From Gammaproteobacteria bacterium (GTDB taxonomy: Bacteria; Pseudomonadota; Gammaproteobacteria; UBA4575), in the NCBI GenBank assembly GCA_033344735.1, contig JAWPMW010000001.1, positions 1,370,171-1,434,170 on the forward strand: a stretch of 64,000 nucleotides of DNA, written 5' to 3'. Positions 17,505 to 28,687 of the stretch are shown piece after piece. Each line of letters opens with the position of its first letter. The first letter of the stretch is position 1. The notes under the pieces are model-generated. The model ran no database searches. It was not told where the DNA came from and saw nothing but the letters and a program-made list of their open reading frames with translations. The position numbers and the translations under genes were made by a program.

Positions 17505-17525
17505 TTAATTCTTTCTAAGAATTAA
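17505..17525. other. AT-rich palindrome over the gatB stop codon
   Basis: TTAATTCTT-TCT-AAGAATTAA is a perfect 9-bp stem with a 3-nt loop containing the gatB stop. No T-run follows in the direction of gatB transcription, so terminator function is doubtful. Confidence 0.4.
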
Positions 17526-18961
17526 ACCAATTTTTTCTTTAATAGCTCGTTTACTTGAGCAGGATTTGCTTTTCCCTTAGTCAGCTTCATAACACTACCC
17601 ACAAAGAAACCAAATACTTTATCTTTACCAGATAAATACTGTTCAACTTGCTTAGGGTTTTCGGCAACAACTTTATCAACAATTGCTTCAAGCTCACCAA
17701 CATCTGAGATTTGTTGCAAACTTTTTTCCTCGATGATCTGATCGGCAGTTTTGTCACTGCTCCACATATCTTGAAATACTTCTTTTGCAATTTTGCCCGA
17801 GATTGTGTTGTCTGAAATGCGTGAGATTAGTTGCGCTAATCGTTCAGCACTTACCGGACTTTGCGCAATGTCTAGATTATTTTGATTTAAGGCACCTGAT
17901 AACTCACCTGAAACCCAATTTGCTGCCATTTTTGCTTGTCCATTTGCCTCTGCGACGACTTGTTCAAAATAATCAGCCATTTCACGTGAAGTACTAAGCT
18001 GTTCGGCGTCTTCGTCACTTAATCCATAGTCGCTGCAGAAACGTTTTTGTTTTACATCTGGCAACTCTGGTAATTCTTCTTGTAGCTGTGCCAGCAATTC
18101 CGGATCAAGCTTAACAGGCAATAAATCAGGATCTGGGAAGTAACGGTAATCGTTAGCTTCTTCTTTTGTTCGCATAGTACGAGTGGAATCATCATCGGCA
18201 TCATACAAACGCGTTTCTTGCACTACGCGACCGCCACTTTCAATCACATCAATTTGGCGTTCTATTTCATAGTTAATGGCACGTTCAACAAATCTAAATG
18301 AGTTGAGGTTTTTGGTTTCTGTGCGAGTACCCAACTCTTTATCCCCTTTGTGACGCACAGACACATTAGCATCGCAACGGAACGAGCCTTCCTGCATGTT
18401 ACCGTCACAAATACCCAAGTACTGAACAATAGAATGAATCTTCTTCATGTAAGCAACCGCTTCTTTAGCAGAACTCATTTCAGGCTCAGAAACAATCTCA
18501 ATTAATGGTGTACCAGCTCGATTAAGGTCAATACCTGTCATACCATCAAAGTCCTCATGTAACGACTTCCCAGCATCTTCTTCTAAATGTGCGCGTGTGA
18601 TGCCTACTGATTTAGTAGAACCATCTTCTAAAGAAATATCTAATTTTCCGTGCTCAACAATAGGTATGGCCAATTGGCTTATTTGATAGCCTTTTGGCAA
18701 ATCAGGATAAAAATAGTTTTTGCGATCAAACACAGAGCCATCATTAATCGTGGCATCTACCGCTAAACCAAACATTGCCGCTTTAGCCACAGCTTCTCTA
18801 TTCAATACCGGCAACACTCCTGGAAGTCCTAAGTCAACCGCACATGCTTGTGTGTTCGGCTCTGCACCATACGCAGTGGCTGCCGCTGAAAATATTTTTG
18901 TTTTAGTGTTTAGCTGGGTATGAATCTCTAGCCCAATAACAACTTCCCATTCCATATTCAT
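17522..18961 (-). CDS. gatB: Asp/Glu-tRNA amidotransferase subunit B
   Basis: A 479-residue GatB, the kinase/transamidase subunit that activates misacylated Glu-tRNA(Gln) or Asp-tRNA(Asn) for amidation. It has the N-terminal [19 protein letters not shown] signature, the cradle domain ([26 protein letters not shown]) and the C-terminal tRNA-binding YqeY-like tail ([17 protein letters not shown]). The ATG at 18955 is an alternative start with a better-spaced AGGG. It lies 3 bp after gatA. Confidence 0.97.
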   Translation of the reverse strand: MNMEWEVVIGLEIHTQLNTKTKIFSAAATAYGAEPNTQACAVDLGLPGVLPVLNREAVAKAAMFGLAVDATINDGSVFDRKNYFYPDLPKGYQISQLAIPIVEHGKLDISLEDGSTKSVGITRAHLEEDAGKSLHEDFDGMTGIDLNRAGTPLIEIVSEPEMSSAKEAVAYMKKIHSIVQYLGICDGNMQEGSFRCDANVSVRHKGDKELGTRTETKNLNSFRFVERAINYEIERQIDVIESGGRVVQETRLYDADDDSTRTMRTKEEANDYRYFPDPDLLPVKLDPELLAQLQEELPELPDVKQKRFCSDYGLSDEDAEQLSTSREMADYFEQVVAEANGQAKMAANWVSGELSGALNQNNLDIAQSPVSAERLAQLISRISDNTISGKIAKEVFQDMWSSDKTADQIIEEKSLQQISDVGELEAIVDKVVAENPKQVEQYLSGKDKVFGFFVGSVMKLTKGKANPAQVNELLKKKLV

Positions 18962-18964
18962 ACC

Positions 18965-20413
18965 CTATTCAAACTCCTTAGGCATTTGCAGGTGATGATC
19001 AGTCTGTAGCTGATACTGATACCCAAGATTTAATAATGTTTGCTCTTCAAAATAATTACTCACTAGCTGCATCCCCACTGGCAAGTTTTGTTGGAAACCA
19101 ACCGGCAAGGATATGCCTGGCAAACCTGCCAGATTGACACCGATCGTGTATATGTCAGAGAGATACATGGTAATTGGATCATCTGACTTTTCATTCACCT
19201 TAAATGCAGTCGTGGGTGTGGTTGGGCTTAACACCGCATCGACTTGATTAAAAGCAGCACGATAATCTTCACTGATTAATCGACGTATTTTTTGCGCTTT
19301 CAAATAATAAGCATCGTAATAGCCGGCAGACAATGCATAAGCACCGACCATGATGCGTCGTTTAACCTCTTCTCCCAAACCTTCGCTACGAGATCGCAAA
19401 TACATATCTTCTAAACTGGTTGGATTTTCACAACGATAGCCATAACGTACACCATCGAAACGTGACAGATTTGATGAACATTCCGCTGGTGCGATTACAT
19501 AATAAGCGGCAATTGCTAGTTTTGCGTTTGGCAATGAGATTGGTTTAATTTCACAGCCTAGGCTTTTAAGCACGTCACAGGCTTGTTGTATTTTTTCAGC
19601 AATATCTGGATCTAACCCCTCTTGAAAGAACTCTTCAGGCAATCCAATCCTCAACCCTTTAACGGATTGATTTAAACCTGCAACATAATCAGGTACCGGT
19701 TGATCGACACTGGTAGAGTCACGCGCATCATGCCCGGCAATTGCTTGTAGCATGTATGCACAGTCTTCAGATGTAACTCCAAAGGGCCCTCCCTGATCTA
19801 AACTGGAGGCATAAGCAATCATGCCAAAACGTGAGACACGACCGTAAGTTGGTTTTAACCCTGTAATACCACATAACGCAGCGGGCTGCCTGATTGAACC
19901 TCCCGTATCGGTGCCTATACTCGCTGGCGCTAATCGCGCAGCGACCGCAGCAGCAGAGCCACCCGATGATCCGCCAGGCACACGCTCAGTATCCCATGGA
20001 TTTTTTACTGCGCCGTAATAGCTCGACTCAGACGATGAACCCATGGCAAATTCATCCATATTTGTTTTACCTAGAGATACCGCGCCGGCTTGATTTAACT
20101 TTATCACCACGGTGGCATCGTAAGGTGCAACAAAATTATCTAGCATGCGAGATGCACAAGATGTTTTTATTCCGTCTGTACAAAATATATCTTTGATCGC
20201 AATTGGAACGCCATTCAATATCCCACCTTGCTCATTGCGCACATCAGCTTGCTTAGCACTCTCAATTGCCTGTTCAGGCGTAAAGGTCACAAACGAATTC
20301 AATTGTTCATCATGCGCTTCAATACGCTGAATATAATGATTGACCAATTCTTCACTGCTAAATTCTTTAGCAGCGAGTGCTTTCGCTTGCTGTGCGATAG
20401 TTAACTTATGCAT
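18965..20413 (-). CDS. gatA: Asp/Glu-tRNA amidotransferase subunit A
   Basis: A 482-residue amidase-signature protein that releases ammonia from glutamine or asparagine for the GatB reaction. The Ser-cis-Ser-Lys triad is visible: Lys in [10 protein letters not shown], and the two Ser in [15 protein letters not shown] and [12 protein letters not shown]. Middle gene of gatCAB. Confidence 0.97.
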   Translation of the reverse strand: MHKLTIAQQAKALAAKEFSSEELVNHYIQRIEAHDEQLNSFVTFTPEQAIESAKQADVRNEQGGILNGVPIAIKDIFCTDGIKTSCASRMLDNFVAPYDATVVIKLNQAGAVSLGKTNMDEFAMGSSSESSYYGAVKNPWDTERVPGGSSGGSAAAVAARLAPASIGTDTGGSIRQPAALCGITGLKPTYGRVSRFGMIAYASSLDQGGPFGVTSEDCAYMLQAIAGHDARDSTSVDQPVPDYVAGLNQSVKGLRIGLPEEFFQEGLDPDIAEKIQQACDVLKSLGCEIKPISLPNAKLAIAAYYVIAPAECSSNLSRFDGVRYGYRCENPTSLEDMYLRSRSEGLGEEVKRRIMVGAYALSAGYYDAYYLKAQKIRRLISEDYRAAFNQVDAVLSPTTPTTAFKVNEKSDDPITMYLSDIYTIGVNLAGLPGISLPVGFQQNLPVGMQLVSNYFEEQTLLNLGYQYQLQTDHHLQMPKEFE

Positions 20414-20452
20414 AAATTAAAAGTAGGTTGTGGAATGCTAATAACGCGAAAT

Positions 20453-20740
20453 CTATTCGATAACTTTTGGAACTAGATACAAACCGTCTTGAGTCGCTGG
20501 CGCAATTTTCTGAAACTTTTCACGCTGATTAGTTTCCGCGATTTCATCAGCACGTAACGATTGCATCATGTCTTGTGGATGTGCCATGGGCTCAATATTC
20601 TCCACATCAGCTTGGTTCATTTGTTCAACAAACCCCAATATACGAGAAAGATCTTGCTTGTAGCGCTCTAGCTCATCTTGATTAATTTGCAATTTTGCCA
20701 GTTTGGCAATATTGCGAACATCTTCCGTTGAAAGTACCAT
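20453..20740 (-). CDS. gatC: Asp/Glu-tRNA amidotransferase subunit C
   Basis: A 95-residue GatC, the small chaperone-like subunit that wraps GatA and GatB. It begins with VRNIAKLAKLQINQDELERY and contains the belt segment MAHPQDMMQSLRADE. First gene of the operon and divergent from mreB. Confidence 0.95.
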   Translation of the reverse strand: MVLSTEDVRNIAKLAKLQINQDELERYKQDLSRILGFVEQMNQADVENIEPMAHPQDMMQSLRADEIAETNQREKFQKIAPATQDGLYLVPKVIE

Positions 20741-20762
20741 AAATTACTCCTCTATCAGGTAC

Positions 20763-20823
20763 AGAAAGGTACCATATATAACGTCTTGCCCAAACCCATA
20801 CCCGCTGTTAGAGTACCCTTTCT
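20763..20823. promoter_or_regulatory. Inverted repeat in the gatC-mreB divergent promoter region
   Basis: AGAAAGGTAC (20763-20772) is matched by GTACCCTTTCT (20813-20823), one base longer, across a 40-bp spacer. Both promoters must lie within this 115-bp gap. Functional meaning unknown. Confidence 0.25.
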
Positions 20824-20840
20824 ATTCCAATGATTATTAA

Positions 20841-21899
<1,059 letters not shown>

Positions 21900-21937
21900 A
21901 CAGTTAACTGCCCGCATATGTTGCACGGAGGATCATT

Positions 21938-22834
21938 ATAAAACCTCTATTTACATTTGACGCATCTGCCTCATCTAAACTTCTTATTCTGGTAATCATG
22001 TCGGTTGTTATTATGACCGTAGATCATCGCTATCAGCATTTACAAGTAGTTCGTTCTTCATTAGCAACGCTCACTTACCCTCTTCAATACCTTGCCCATT
22101 TGCCTTCAGCAATTAGCGAAATATTGAGTGAAAATCTAAACACACGTAATGACTTAATTTCTGACAATGAAAAATTACGCGAGCAAGCGCTCTTTAATCA
22201 AGCCAAGTTGCAACGTCTAGCCCTACTTGAACAAGAAAATGCTCGCCTGCGACAGTTACTAGATTCACCTGTGCAAATTTCTAATGAACAAGTATTGATT
22301 GCAGAAATTTTATCTGTCGATTTACACCCATTTAAACAGCTAATTTCAATCAATAAAGGTAAACGCCAAGGCGTCTATGAAGGACAACCACTAGTTGCTG
22401 CAAAAGGCATAATTGGCCAAGTTGTTGAAGTGTTCCCAATGCATTCAAGTGCACTATTGATATCGGACCCTAACCACGCGTTACTTGCCGAAACTAATCG
22501 CACTAACTTACGCGCATTATTAGTTGGCAGCGGTAAAACTGATAGAGTTGAATTAAAAAATGTTTCTTCTTCAGCTGATATCCGCATCGGTGACTTACTG
22601 CATACATCAGGTTTAGATGGTCGCTACCCTCCCAATTATCCTATTGCTGAAGTTACCACCATTAACAATCGTCCTGGTGAAGCATTTTTACATGTAGAAG
22701 CAAGACCGCTAGCAGACTTAGATACTATTCGCGAAGTATTACTATTATGGACCACACCTCCCCCAAAGGAAGAGACAGATTCAGAAAAAGATATTGGTGA
22801 ACAGCCACTCTCAGACAAAAAAGACAACCCATAG
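21938..22834 (+). CDS. mreC: Rod-shape-determining protein MreC, non-AUG start
   Basis: MreC is a single-pass inner-membrane protein linking MreB to periplasmic wall enzymes. The frame contains a coiled coil (LRQLLDSP region), the beta-domain (INKGKRQGVYEGQPLVAAKGIIGQ) and an acidic tail. The first in-frame ATG (21998) would cut the membrane helix in half. Homology (KPLF...SKLLILVIMSVVIM) runs upstream to an ATA at 21938 or ATT at 21935, placed 6 or 3 nt after a strong GGAGG at 21927. No ATG, GTG or TTG exists there before the stop at 21905. I therefore assign a rare ATA/ATT start; CTG at 21908 is another, less likely option. Confidence 0.8.
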   Translation: MKPLFTFDASASSKLLILVIMSVVIMTVDHRYQHLQVVRSSLATLTYPLQYLAHLPSAISEILSENLNTRNDLISDNEKLREQALFNQAKLQRLALLEQENARLRQLLDSPVQISNEQVLIAEILSVDLHPFKQLISINKGKRQGVYEGQPLVAAKGIIGQVVEVFPMHSSALLISDPNHALLAETNRTNLRALLVGSGKTDRVELKNVSSSADIRIGDLLHTSGLDGRYPPNYPIAEVTTINNRPGEAFLHVEARPLADLDTIREVLLLWTTPPPKEETDSEKDIGEQPLSDKKDNP

Positions 22835-22835
22835 T

Positions 22836-23321
22836 ATGCACAGAACTACACGAACATATTATGTATTGATTGGCTCTTTTATTATCGCCACACTACTTAC
22901 CATTATGCCTATCCCAGTATGGGCAGAGCCTTTCCGTCCAGAGTGGATTTTATTGCTTGTTATTTATTGGAGCATGACAACGCCAAGATGGATTGGTGTT
23001 GGTTCCGCCTGGGGGCTTGGGTTAATTGTGGATGTTTTGCGTGGCGCACTGCTAGCACAACATGCGTTAGGATTTGCGTTGACCGCATTCATAAGTATTC
23101 GCTTTCATCAAAGGGTACGCATTTATCCGCTGCACCAACAAGCACTTTTCATTGCAATGATCTTATTGCCACACATGAGTGTTTCGCTGTGGGTGTATGG
23201 TGTATTGGGTCAAGACCCAGAGTCATGGACTTACTGGTCTCCCGCATTAACCAGCGCTATTGTTTGGCCGTGGATTTATATTGTAATGCGCGCAGTACGT
23301 AGAACCACAGATTTAGATTAG
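22836..23321 (+). CDS. mreD: Rod-shape-determining protein MreD
   Basis: A 161-residue polytopic inner-membrane protein with about five hydrophobic helices and the family motif PFRPEWILLLVIYW near residue 32, followed by GLGLIVDVLRGALLAQHAL. It partners with MreC in the elongasome. The ATG at 22836 is one base after the mreC stop; an upstream in-frame GTG would extend into mreC and lacks support. Confidence 0.93.
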   Translation: MHRTTRTYYVLIGSFIIATLLTIMPIPVWAEPFRPEWILLLVIYWSMTTPRWIGVGSAWGLGLIVDVLRGALLAQHALGFALTAFISIRFHQRVRIYPLHQQALFIAMILLPHMSVSLWVYGVLGQDPESWTYWSPALTSAIVWPWIYIVMRAVRRTTDLD

Positions 23322-23330
23322 AAAAATTCA

Positions 23331-23936
23331 CTAAAAAACTATTCTACCTACCACTTCAACATCGTTTTTAAGGGAACGAGCGACCACTGCTTCCCCACTC
23401 GACGCATTAATCCCTGTTAATGCAAGAATATTTTCTGGGTGCGTCATCAATACTAAAGCATTTGACCCACTCCAATTCAAAATAATCTCTTTTAATTTTC
23501 TAGTATAAAACGCCTCATGTTCAGGACGCAGACGAAATGAATCAATCGATGATTCCATAAAGCTAATCCCTGGAAATGCCAAAAAGGCCGTTTCTCTTGT
23601 GCGACACCAACTAGAATGCAACACAATTCCAACTTCAACACCGTGCTCACGAAATCGCTTACCAATTCTTTTTGCTTGATTACGCCCTGTTTCAGAAAGA
23701 TTAACTTGTGTCTTACAATCACCTAAGCGAAATTTATAAGGGTCATCCTCACCTTTTACATGCGCATGCGACATCAATGCCACCGCGCCACCATCAAGTG
23801 CTTGCCATGCCTGCGGCTCTAGGACTATACGGTTATACAGCACTGAATTTAAATACGCGGCGCCAAAAAAAAATAATACAAGCAACAAAATTAGCACTTG
23901 CCTTATAAAACTATCGGCGAAAAGATTTTCTCGCAC
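23331..23936 (-). CDS. Membrane-anchored histidine-phosphatase-like protein, altered RHG motif
   Basis: A 201-residue protein with one N-terminal membrane helix (about residues 12-30) and a phosphoglycerate-mutase-like domain: FRLGDCKTQVNLSETGRNQAKRIG-type segments, the second catalytic Arg/Glu (SWCRTRETA) and the second His (LMTHPENILALTG). The nucleophile motif, normally MRHA or RHG, reads MSHAH, so the Arg beside His57 is replaced by Ser56. The His itself is kept. Catalysis may be weakened, or the protein may have another role. Confidence 0.8.
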   Translation of the reverse strand: MRENLFADSFIRQVLILLLVLFFFGAAYLNSVLYNRIVLEPQAWQALDGGAVALMSHAHVKGEDDPYKFRLGDCKTQVNLSETGRNQAKRIGKRFREHGVEVGIVLHSSWCRTRETAFLAFPGISFMESSIDSFRLRPEHEAFYTRKLKEIILNWSGSNALVLMTHPENILALTGINASSGEAVVARSLKNDVEVVGRIVF

Positions 23937-24064
23937 AAATACCTCCCTTAGAAAGTACCTACTTAGCTTACCTTAGATATCGACAGTAACGCTAATTTCT
24001 AGAGTTATTTGTGAACCAATGAACAGAAAAAAACAAACGCTATAACTCTATCCTTTACGCGTTA

Positions 24065-24979
24065 TCAATTATTTTTATCTTTATTCATCATCAGATTTGC
24101 GACACCAACCATCATCAATGCTACACCAAATACTAGAGACACACTAAATGGTTCACCTAATAAGTAAATCGCTAGTGCAATAGTAATAATTGGTCCCAAC
24201 ATGCCTACAATCCCTGACTGAGTTGCACCTATGCGGTTTAATGCCTCCACCATCAGAAAACTAGGAATGACAGTACTTAATACAACCAACATAAACAACC
24301 AAAGCCACGCAACTTGGTTTATTGCTAAATCACTCCACTGCAATACGATTACACCATGCAACAATCCAAAGCCACATGAAGAAATCATCGCAATACATGT
24401 AAATAACTGCGAACCTAACTGATTGATATAACGCTTACTGAATAGCACATAGAAAGCAAAACTTAATGCTGCACCCAATACTAAAAATGTGCCTTCAATC
24501 ACCCCATCACCTGTTAATTTTAATTCTTGCCCGACAACCACATATAAACCTGCATATGTAATCACTAGTGAAAAAATTATTCGACGGGTTATTTGTTCAT
24601 TAAAGAAAAAATGACCTAATAACGCCACCATAAATGGATATGTGAATAAACCCAAGCGTTCAAGTTGCGCACTTATCAGCTCCAGACTCATCAAGTCTAA
24701 TAACGAAGCCAAATAATAACCAAAGAAACCAAGCATAAATATTTTAATTATTATCTGGAAATTTAAAGCTACATCGGTAGATCTATTGCGCAATGATAAA
24801 ACTAAAATCATCATATAAATTGGCAATGACAATGCCATACGCAATACCAATACTTCGTCGGCATTCATGCCTTCAGCATAGAGGTATTTAATGAAAATAG
24901 ATTTCAACGAAAACAATAGCGTTCCGAAGCCCGCCAAAGCAAAGCCCAGAGATAAATGCTTATCTTTTACGGTTTTCAA
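24065..24979 (-). CDS. EamA/DMT-family transporter
   Basis: A 304-residue inner-membrane protein with about ten hydrophobic helices in two repeated halves, the pattern of the drug/metabolite transporter superfamily (EamA). Recognisable stretches are GTLLFSLKSIFIKYLY near the start and GATQSGIVGMLGPIITIALAIYLLGE-like segments in the second half. Substrate cannot be predicted. It lies 77 bp after the dynamin-like gene on the same strand. Confidence 0.85.
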   Translation of the reverse strand: MKTVKDKHLSLGFALAGFGTLLFSLKSIFIKYLYAEGMNADEVLVLRMALSLPIYMMILVLSLRNRSTDVALNFQIIIKIFMLGFFGYYLASLLDLMSLELISAQLERLGLFTYPFMVALLGHFFFNEQITRRIIFSLVITYAGLYVVVGQELKLTGDGVIEGTFLVLGAALSFAFYVLFSKRYINQLGSQLFTCIAMISSCGFGLLHGVIVLQWSDLAINQVAWLWLFMLVVLSTVIPSFLMVEALNRIGATQSGIVGMLGPIITIALAIYLLGEPFSVSLVFGVALMMVGVANLMMNKDKNN

Positions 24980-25056
24980 GCGAATAATTGGCTATGAAGA
25001 AATTTAACCGCAAGCTAAATTTCCTTCTAGATTATGAATAATACAATTTATAAAGG

Positions 25057-26475
25057 TTAACCTGACGGATTTGTATATTGATCATTTAGATTCTGAACGA
25101 AACCATCAGCTGAATCTCGTAGCTCACTAATTTTCTCAATAGCTTTTTGATCCCATCCAGTTATGCGTCTAAATAATATGCTTTTAAACCACCGTGTATT
25201 TTTGAGAAATGCTGCTCGTAAATTCCCATAGTATCCATCTTCCGCCAAACCCCGCGCATACCATTTCGCCATTGCACCTCTAATCACAAAATGAACTAAT
25301 ACAAATACCACGATGACCATTCCTAATAATGAATTAGACATAAGATTACTGTAATTGCCATCCGATATTCCCGGAATAGAAAAATCTAACCCCTGCCAAT
25401 AACCATGGGAAATTGAGTAAGACAAAAAGAAGATAAATAAGGGTATCAACACTATTGCATCAGCTATCAATACACGTTTTTTCCATACACTTACCGCTGT
25501 TTGCAACTCAGGAACAATTTCTTTTTCAATGCGATTAGAAAAATTTTCTAGCGCACCAATAATTCTATAGGCGCGCTCAACACTGACTTGGGCTATACGC
25601 TTAGTGATTTCATGCAGGTCAGCATCTCGCTTCTTTTTATATCTCTGTTCTAACCCCGAATCTTCAATTTTAACAGCGGCCTCTTCATTATAGAGTGTAT
25701 GAAAACTACCACTAACCAATCCACCTTGAGCAATCGCACGCTGCCATGCTGCGACGACATCTTCTAAGTTATCTTCTGCTGCAGTAGTGTCAATTTGATT
25801 CAAAATAAACATTATCTTATTTGCATCCTTACGGCGCACAGTACCAGCAACTAAATGTTCTAGCGTATCCCGCATTGCTCCAGGCTCAGGATGTCTAGCA
25901 TCGAAAAATACCAACACCAAGTCAGACAGATTAATAATGTGATCAGTAATACGTAAAGTAGAATCACGTTGAGAGTCTGCATCAAACCCTGGCGAATCGA
26001 TAAGAATTCTCCCGCGCATGATATCAGTGGGACAGGTTTTTAATTGCAGATAAGTATCAATCCTTGAGCCTTCGCCTTCGGCTACTTTATCTATTGCTTC
26101 ACTCATCTGATAAAATGGGAACCGCGGATCAGCATCCAAAGCTATTCCTGGCAACACACGTACTGAGTTATCACTACTAAAGCACAATACAGTAAATTTA
26201 TCGTCTACTGCTTGGTTGCCTGTTTTCTGAATAGAGTCACCTACATATTGGTTAATAAAACTAGACTTTCCTGCGGAGAACGTCCCCAATATCGAAATAA
26301 GTGGCCACCATGAGATTTCTGTCGTATAGGAGTCTCGTGCATTTAATACACCTAGGCCCAAACCCACTTCGTCCAGTTCCACAAATTTATCAACAACAGA
26401 CACCAATAGCGGGTTCTCTTGCTCTAAATGTTTTTGCAGGCTTTTTATTCGATCAGTTGTAATTTTATCTTGCAT
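25057..26475 (-). CDS. Dynamin-like GTPase with membrane helices
   Basis: A 472-residue protein with a GTPase domain: P-loop GTFSAGKSSFINQY near residue 65, DSPGFDAD (G3) near 170 and NQID (G4) near 235. Two hydrophobic helices follow at about 335-355 and 385-405. This layout fits bacterial dynamin-family proteins that act at membranes. It sits 10 bp after the ChaN-like gene, so the two are probably co-transcribed. Confidence 0.85.
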   Translation of the reverse strand: MQDKITTDRIKSLQKHLEQENPLLVSVVDKFVELDEVGLGLGVLNARDSYTTEISWWPLISILGTFSAGKSSFINQYVGDSIQKTGNQAVDDKFTVLCFSSDNSVRVLPGIALDADPRFPFYQMSEAIDKVAEGEGSRIDTYLQLKTCPTDIMRGRILIDSPGFDADSQRDSTLRITDHIINLSDLVLVFFDARHPEPGAMRDTLEHLVAGTVRRKDANKIMFILNQIDTTAAEDNLEDVVAAWQRAIAQGGLVSGSFHTLYNEEAAVKIEDSGLEQRYKKKRDADLHEITKRIAQVSVERAYRIIGALENFSNRIEKEIVPELQTAVSVWKKRVLIADAIVLIPLFIFFLSYSISHGYWQGLDFSIPGISDGNYSNLMSNSLLGMVIVVFVLVHFVIRGAMAKWYARGLAEDGYYGNLRAAFLKNTRWFKSILFRRITGWDQKAIEKISELRDSADGFVQNLNDQYTNPSG

Positions 26476-26485
26476 GATAGTGTGA

Positions 26486-27472
26486 CTATTTAGTTAACTT
26501 TTTCATTTTTTTTAATTGCTCGGCAAATTCGACACAAGGGTCTTGGTTGCGTTCGCTGGGAGTAAAGTAGAGGTAATCAAATTGCTGATTTAAATCAGCT
26601 TGATCAATATATTGTTCTACTTGCATTTTATCAGGATCAACATTTAAAAAAGCAATACTGACAGATTGCTTACCCATGCTCTGCAAGTGTACAGGCACAC
26701 CGATATCTTTGCGAACATGCACTGCACCCGCAATTAAAGCCACTTTATGGGTACTAGCTATATTGGCTAGAGATAGTGCAAATGATGCATCTTTAGCCAC
26801 TTGAATACGCAGTAATGGCTGAGTATGTTCTAGTGGCAAATAACCGCAATGCGCATCAAATATAAGCTGCTGAATTATAGATTCCTCTTCACTTGAGAAC
26901 AAATCACATAGCTCAATCGTGTACTTATCACGTGTGATATTACATAGCTCGCCCGAAGAATATTCATCTAACTGGGTACGTGTCAGGTTCGCGCCTACTA
27001 TTGGCAATTGATGTTTGATTTGCACCTCCAATATAGGTGCATACAATTCCCAATCCCATCGACCAGAATCCTCCTCAAGCGTTTGATGCAATTGTTCTAA
27101 TGTGAATTCTGGATTCAGAAACTGCTTCCAATCATCATAGGCCAGCATTTCAAACACTAAAGCTGATTTTATTTCAGTAGAGAGCCAATTTTCTATAATG
27201 CCCGCTTGACCAACATGATGATCCGGATTGGTATGTGTTTCACCTAGCAATATAATTTGCTCATTACGTATATTGGCACTTAGCTCCTTTACAGATATCC
27301 ATGTTTTATCTTGTGTGTAGAAAATTTTCCCCACCAGAGGGTGATCTCGATAGTATAGTGACTGCCATTCAGCGTTTACTTGAGAAACTAACAAATCAAG
27401 CGACAATATGGCTAACAGAATTAGCAAGATATAATTATCTAAGCAAGCTTTCTTTATTTTAACAATATACAT
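26486..27472 (-). CDS. ChaN-like (Tiki-superfamily) exported protein
   Basis: A 328-residue protein with a signal peptide (cleaved near VNAE) and the ChaN/DUF399 pattern: IILLGETHTNPDHHVGQ, then VFEMLAYDDW, ANLTRTQLD and ALIAGAVHVRKDIGVPVHL. ChaN proteins are linked to haem or iron uptake; Tiki-superfamily members can be peptidases using Glu/His. There is no lipobox Cys, unlike many ChaN proteins. It heads an operon with the dynamin-like gene and is divergent from rnd with only 15 bp between starts. Confidence 0.82.
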   Translation of the reverse strand: MYIVKIKKACLDNYILLILLAILSLDLLVSQVNAEWQSLYYRDHPLVGKIFYTQDKTWISVKELSANIRNEQIILLGETHTNPDHHVGQAGIIENWLSTEIKSALVFEMLAYDDWKQFLNPEFTLEQLHQTLEEDSGRWDWELYAPILEVQIKHQLPIVGANLTRTQLDEYSSGELCNITRDKYTIELCDLFSSEEESIIQQLIFDAHCGYLPLEHTQPLLRIQVAKDASFALSLANIASTHKVALIAGAVHVRKDIGVPVHLQSMGKQSVSIAFLNVDPDKMQVEQYIDQADLNQQFDYLYFTPSERNQDPCVEFAEQLKKMKKLTK

Positions 27473-27487
27473 AAATTATTAAATCTC

Positions 27488-28594
27488 ATGTCTCCTAACG
27501 TTATCACCACTGTGACTGATCTAGAATCGTTTGTAGAGCGAATCTCACCCTCGCCATGGCTGGCTATGGATACTGAATTTTTGCGCGAATCAACCTACTA
27601 CCCAATTTTATGCTTAATTCAAATCGCCACTGACGAGACCAGTGCATGCATTGATGTACTGAGCATAGATCATATCGATCCATTGTTGAAACTGCTTCGA
27701 CAGTCATCTCAGTTGAAAATTTTTCATTCTTGTCGTCAAGATTTAGAAGTTTTGTTTTCCGAGTATCAATTTATTCCGCAGCCATTATTCGATACCCAAG
27801 TAGCTGCCAGTATTTTAGGTCTAGATGAACAAATTAGTTATGCAGAGTTAGTGTCACAAAAATCATCTGTACATTTAGCTAAAACCGAAAGCCGCACCGA
27901 TTGGAAAAAACGCCCTCTTACAGCAGCACAGATAAATTACGCTTTAGACGATGTAATTCATCTTGGCCCATTATACAAGAAGCTTGAATTTGATTTAGAG
28001 GAAGAAAATAGAACGCCTTGGCAAGTTGAAGAATGTGAAAAATTACTGCTTACATCCAATTATTTTGTCGCACCAGACGAAGCTTGGAAACAGATTAAAG
28101 GGATAGGCAAGCTTAACGCAGAGCAATTTTATTATGTGCGTAAAATTGCCTATTGGCGCGAACAGTCTGCACAAACAAAGAATTTGCCAAGGCGCTGGAT
28201 ATTACCTGATCCCGCCATTCTTGAAACATGCCAGCTTAAAGACTTGAGTCGCGAATCTATCTCACAATGCTTAAAAGAGCATGCGCCAAAATCAATTCGC
28301 CACTCAAGTAACATCAGCAAAATTTTACAGCAGTCTATTCCCGACGATATCGTTGATAACCTTCAAGAACCCAGTGATAACAGACTTAGCAAAGAACAAA
28401 GAGCTTTAATCAAGAAGCTGATGGCATTTACGCGCAATCGCGCTGATCAGATCAATACCTCTGCGTCTTTATTAGCAAATCGAAAATCACTGGTAAATCT
28501 CGTATTAGGCAAGCAAAGTAGATTGGATTCAGGTTGGAGAAAATCCCTAATTGGAGATGAATTAGCAACCATAGTTGCATCAGAGCCAAAGTGA
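27488..28594 (+). CDS. rnd: Ribonuclease D
   Basis: A 368-residue 3'-5' exoribonuclease that trims tRNA 3' ends. The DEDD exonuclease motifs are visible: AMDTEFLRE (motif I), FHSCRQDLEVL (motif II) and NYALDDVIHLGPLY (motif III). Two HRDC-like helical domains follow. Its start is 15 bp from that of the divergent ChaN-like gene, so promoters must overlap coding sequence. Confidence 0.95.
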   Translation: MSPNVITTVTDLESFVERISPSPWLAMDTEFLRESTYYPILCLIQIATDETSACIDVLSIDHIDPLLKLLRQSSQLKIFHSCRQDLEVLFSEYQFIPQPLFDTQVAASILGLDEQISYAELVSQKSSVHLAKTESRTDWKKRPLTAAQINYALDDVIHLGPLYKKLEFDLEEENRTPWQVEECEKLLLTSNYFVAPDEAWKQIKGIGKLNAEQFYYVRKIAYWREQSAQTKNLPRRWILPDPAILETCQLKDLSRESISQCLKEHAPKSIRHSSNISKILQQSIPDDIVDNLQEPSDNRLSKEQRALIKKLMAFTRNRADQINTSASLLANRKSLVNLVLGKQSRLDSGWRKSLIGDELATIVASEPK

Positions 28595-28621
28595 TTACGT
28601 CGTCTTCCCTGTCAGAGATAG

Positions 28622-28665
28622 CAAATAAATTTGTTCAGTGCGTTACAATTAGTCAAATTTATTTG
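28622..28665 (+). other. Perfect 12-bp inverted repeat between rnd and ibaG
   Basis: CAAATAAATTTG (28622-28633) and its exact complement (28654-28665) flank a 20-nt loop and lie 22 nt before the ibaG start. No T-run follows, so a classical terminator is unlikely. It could be an mRNA-processing or regulatory stem, or a DNA operator. Confidence 0.45.
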
Positions 28666-28687
28666 TCACAACTAATTATTAATAGTT

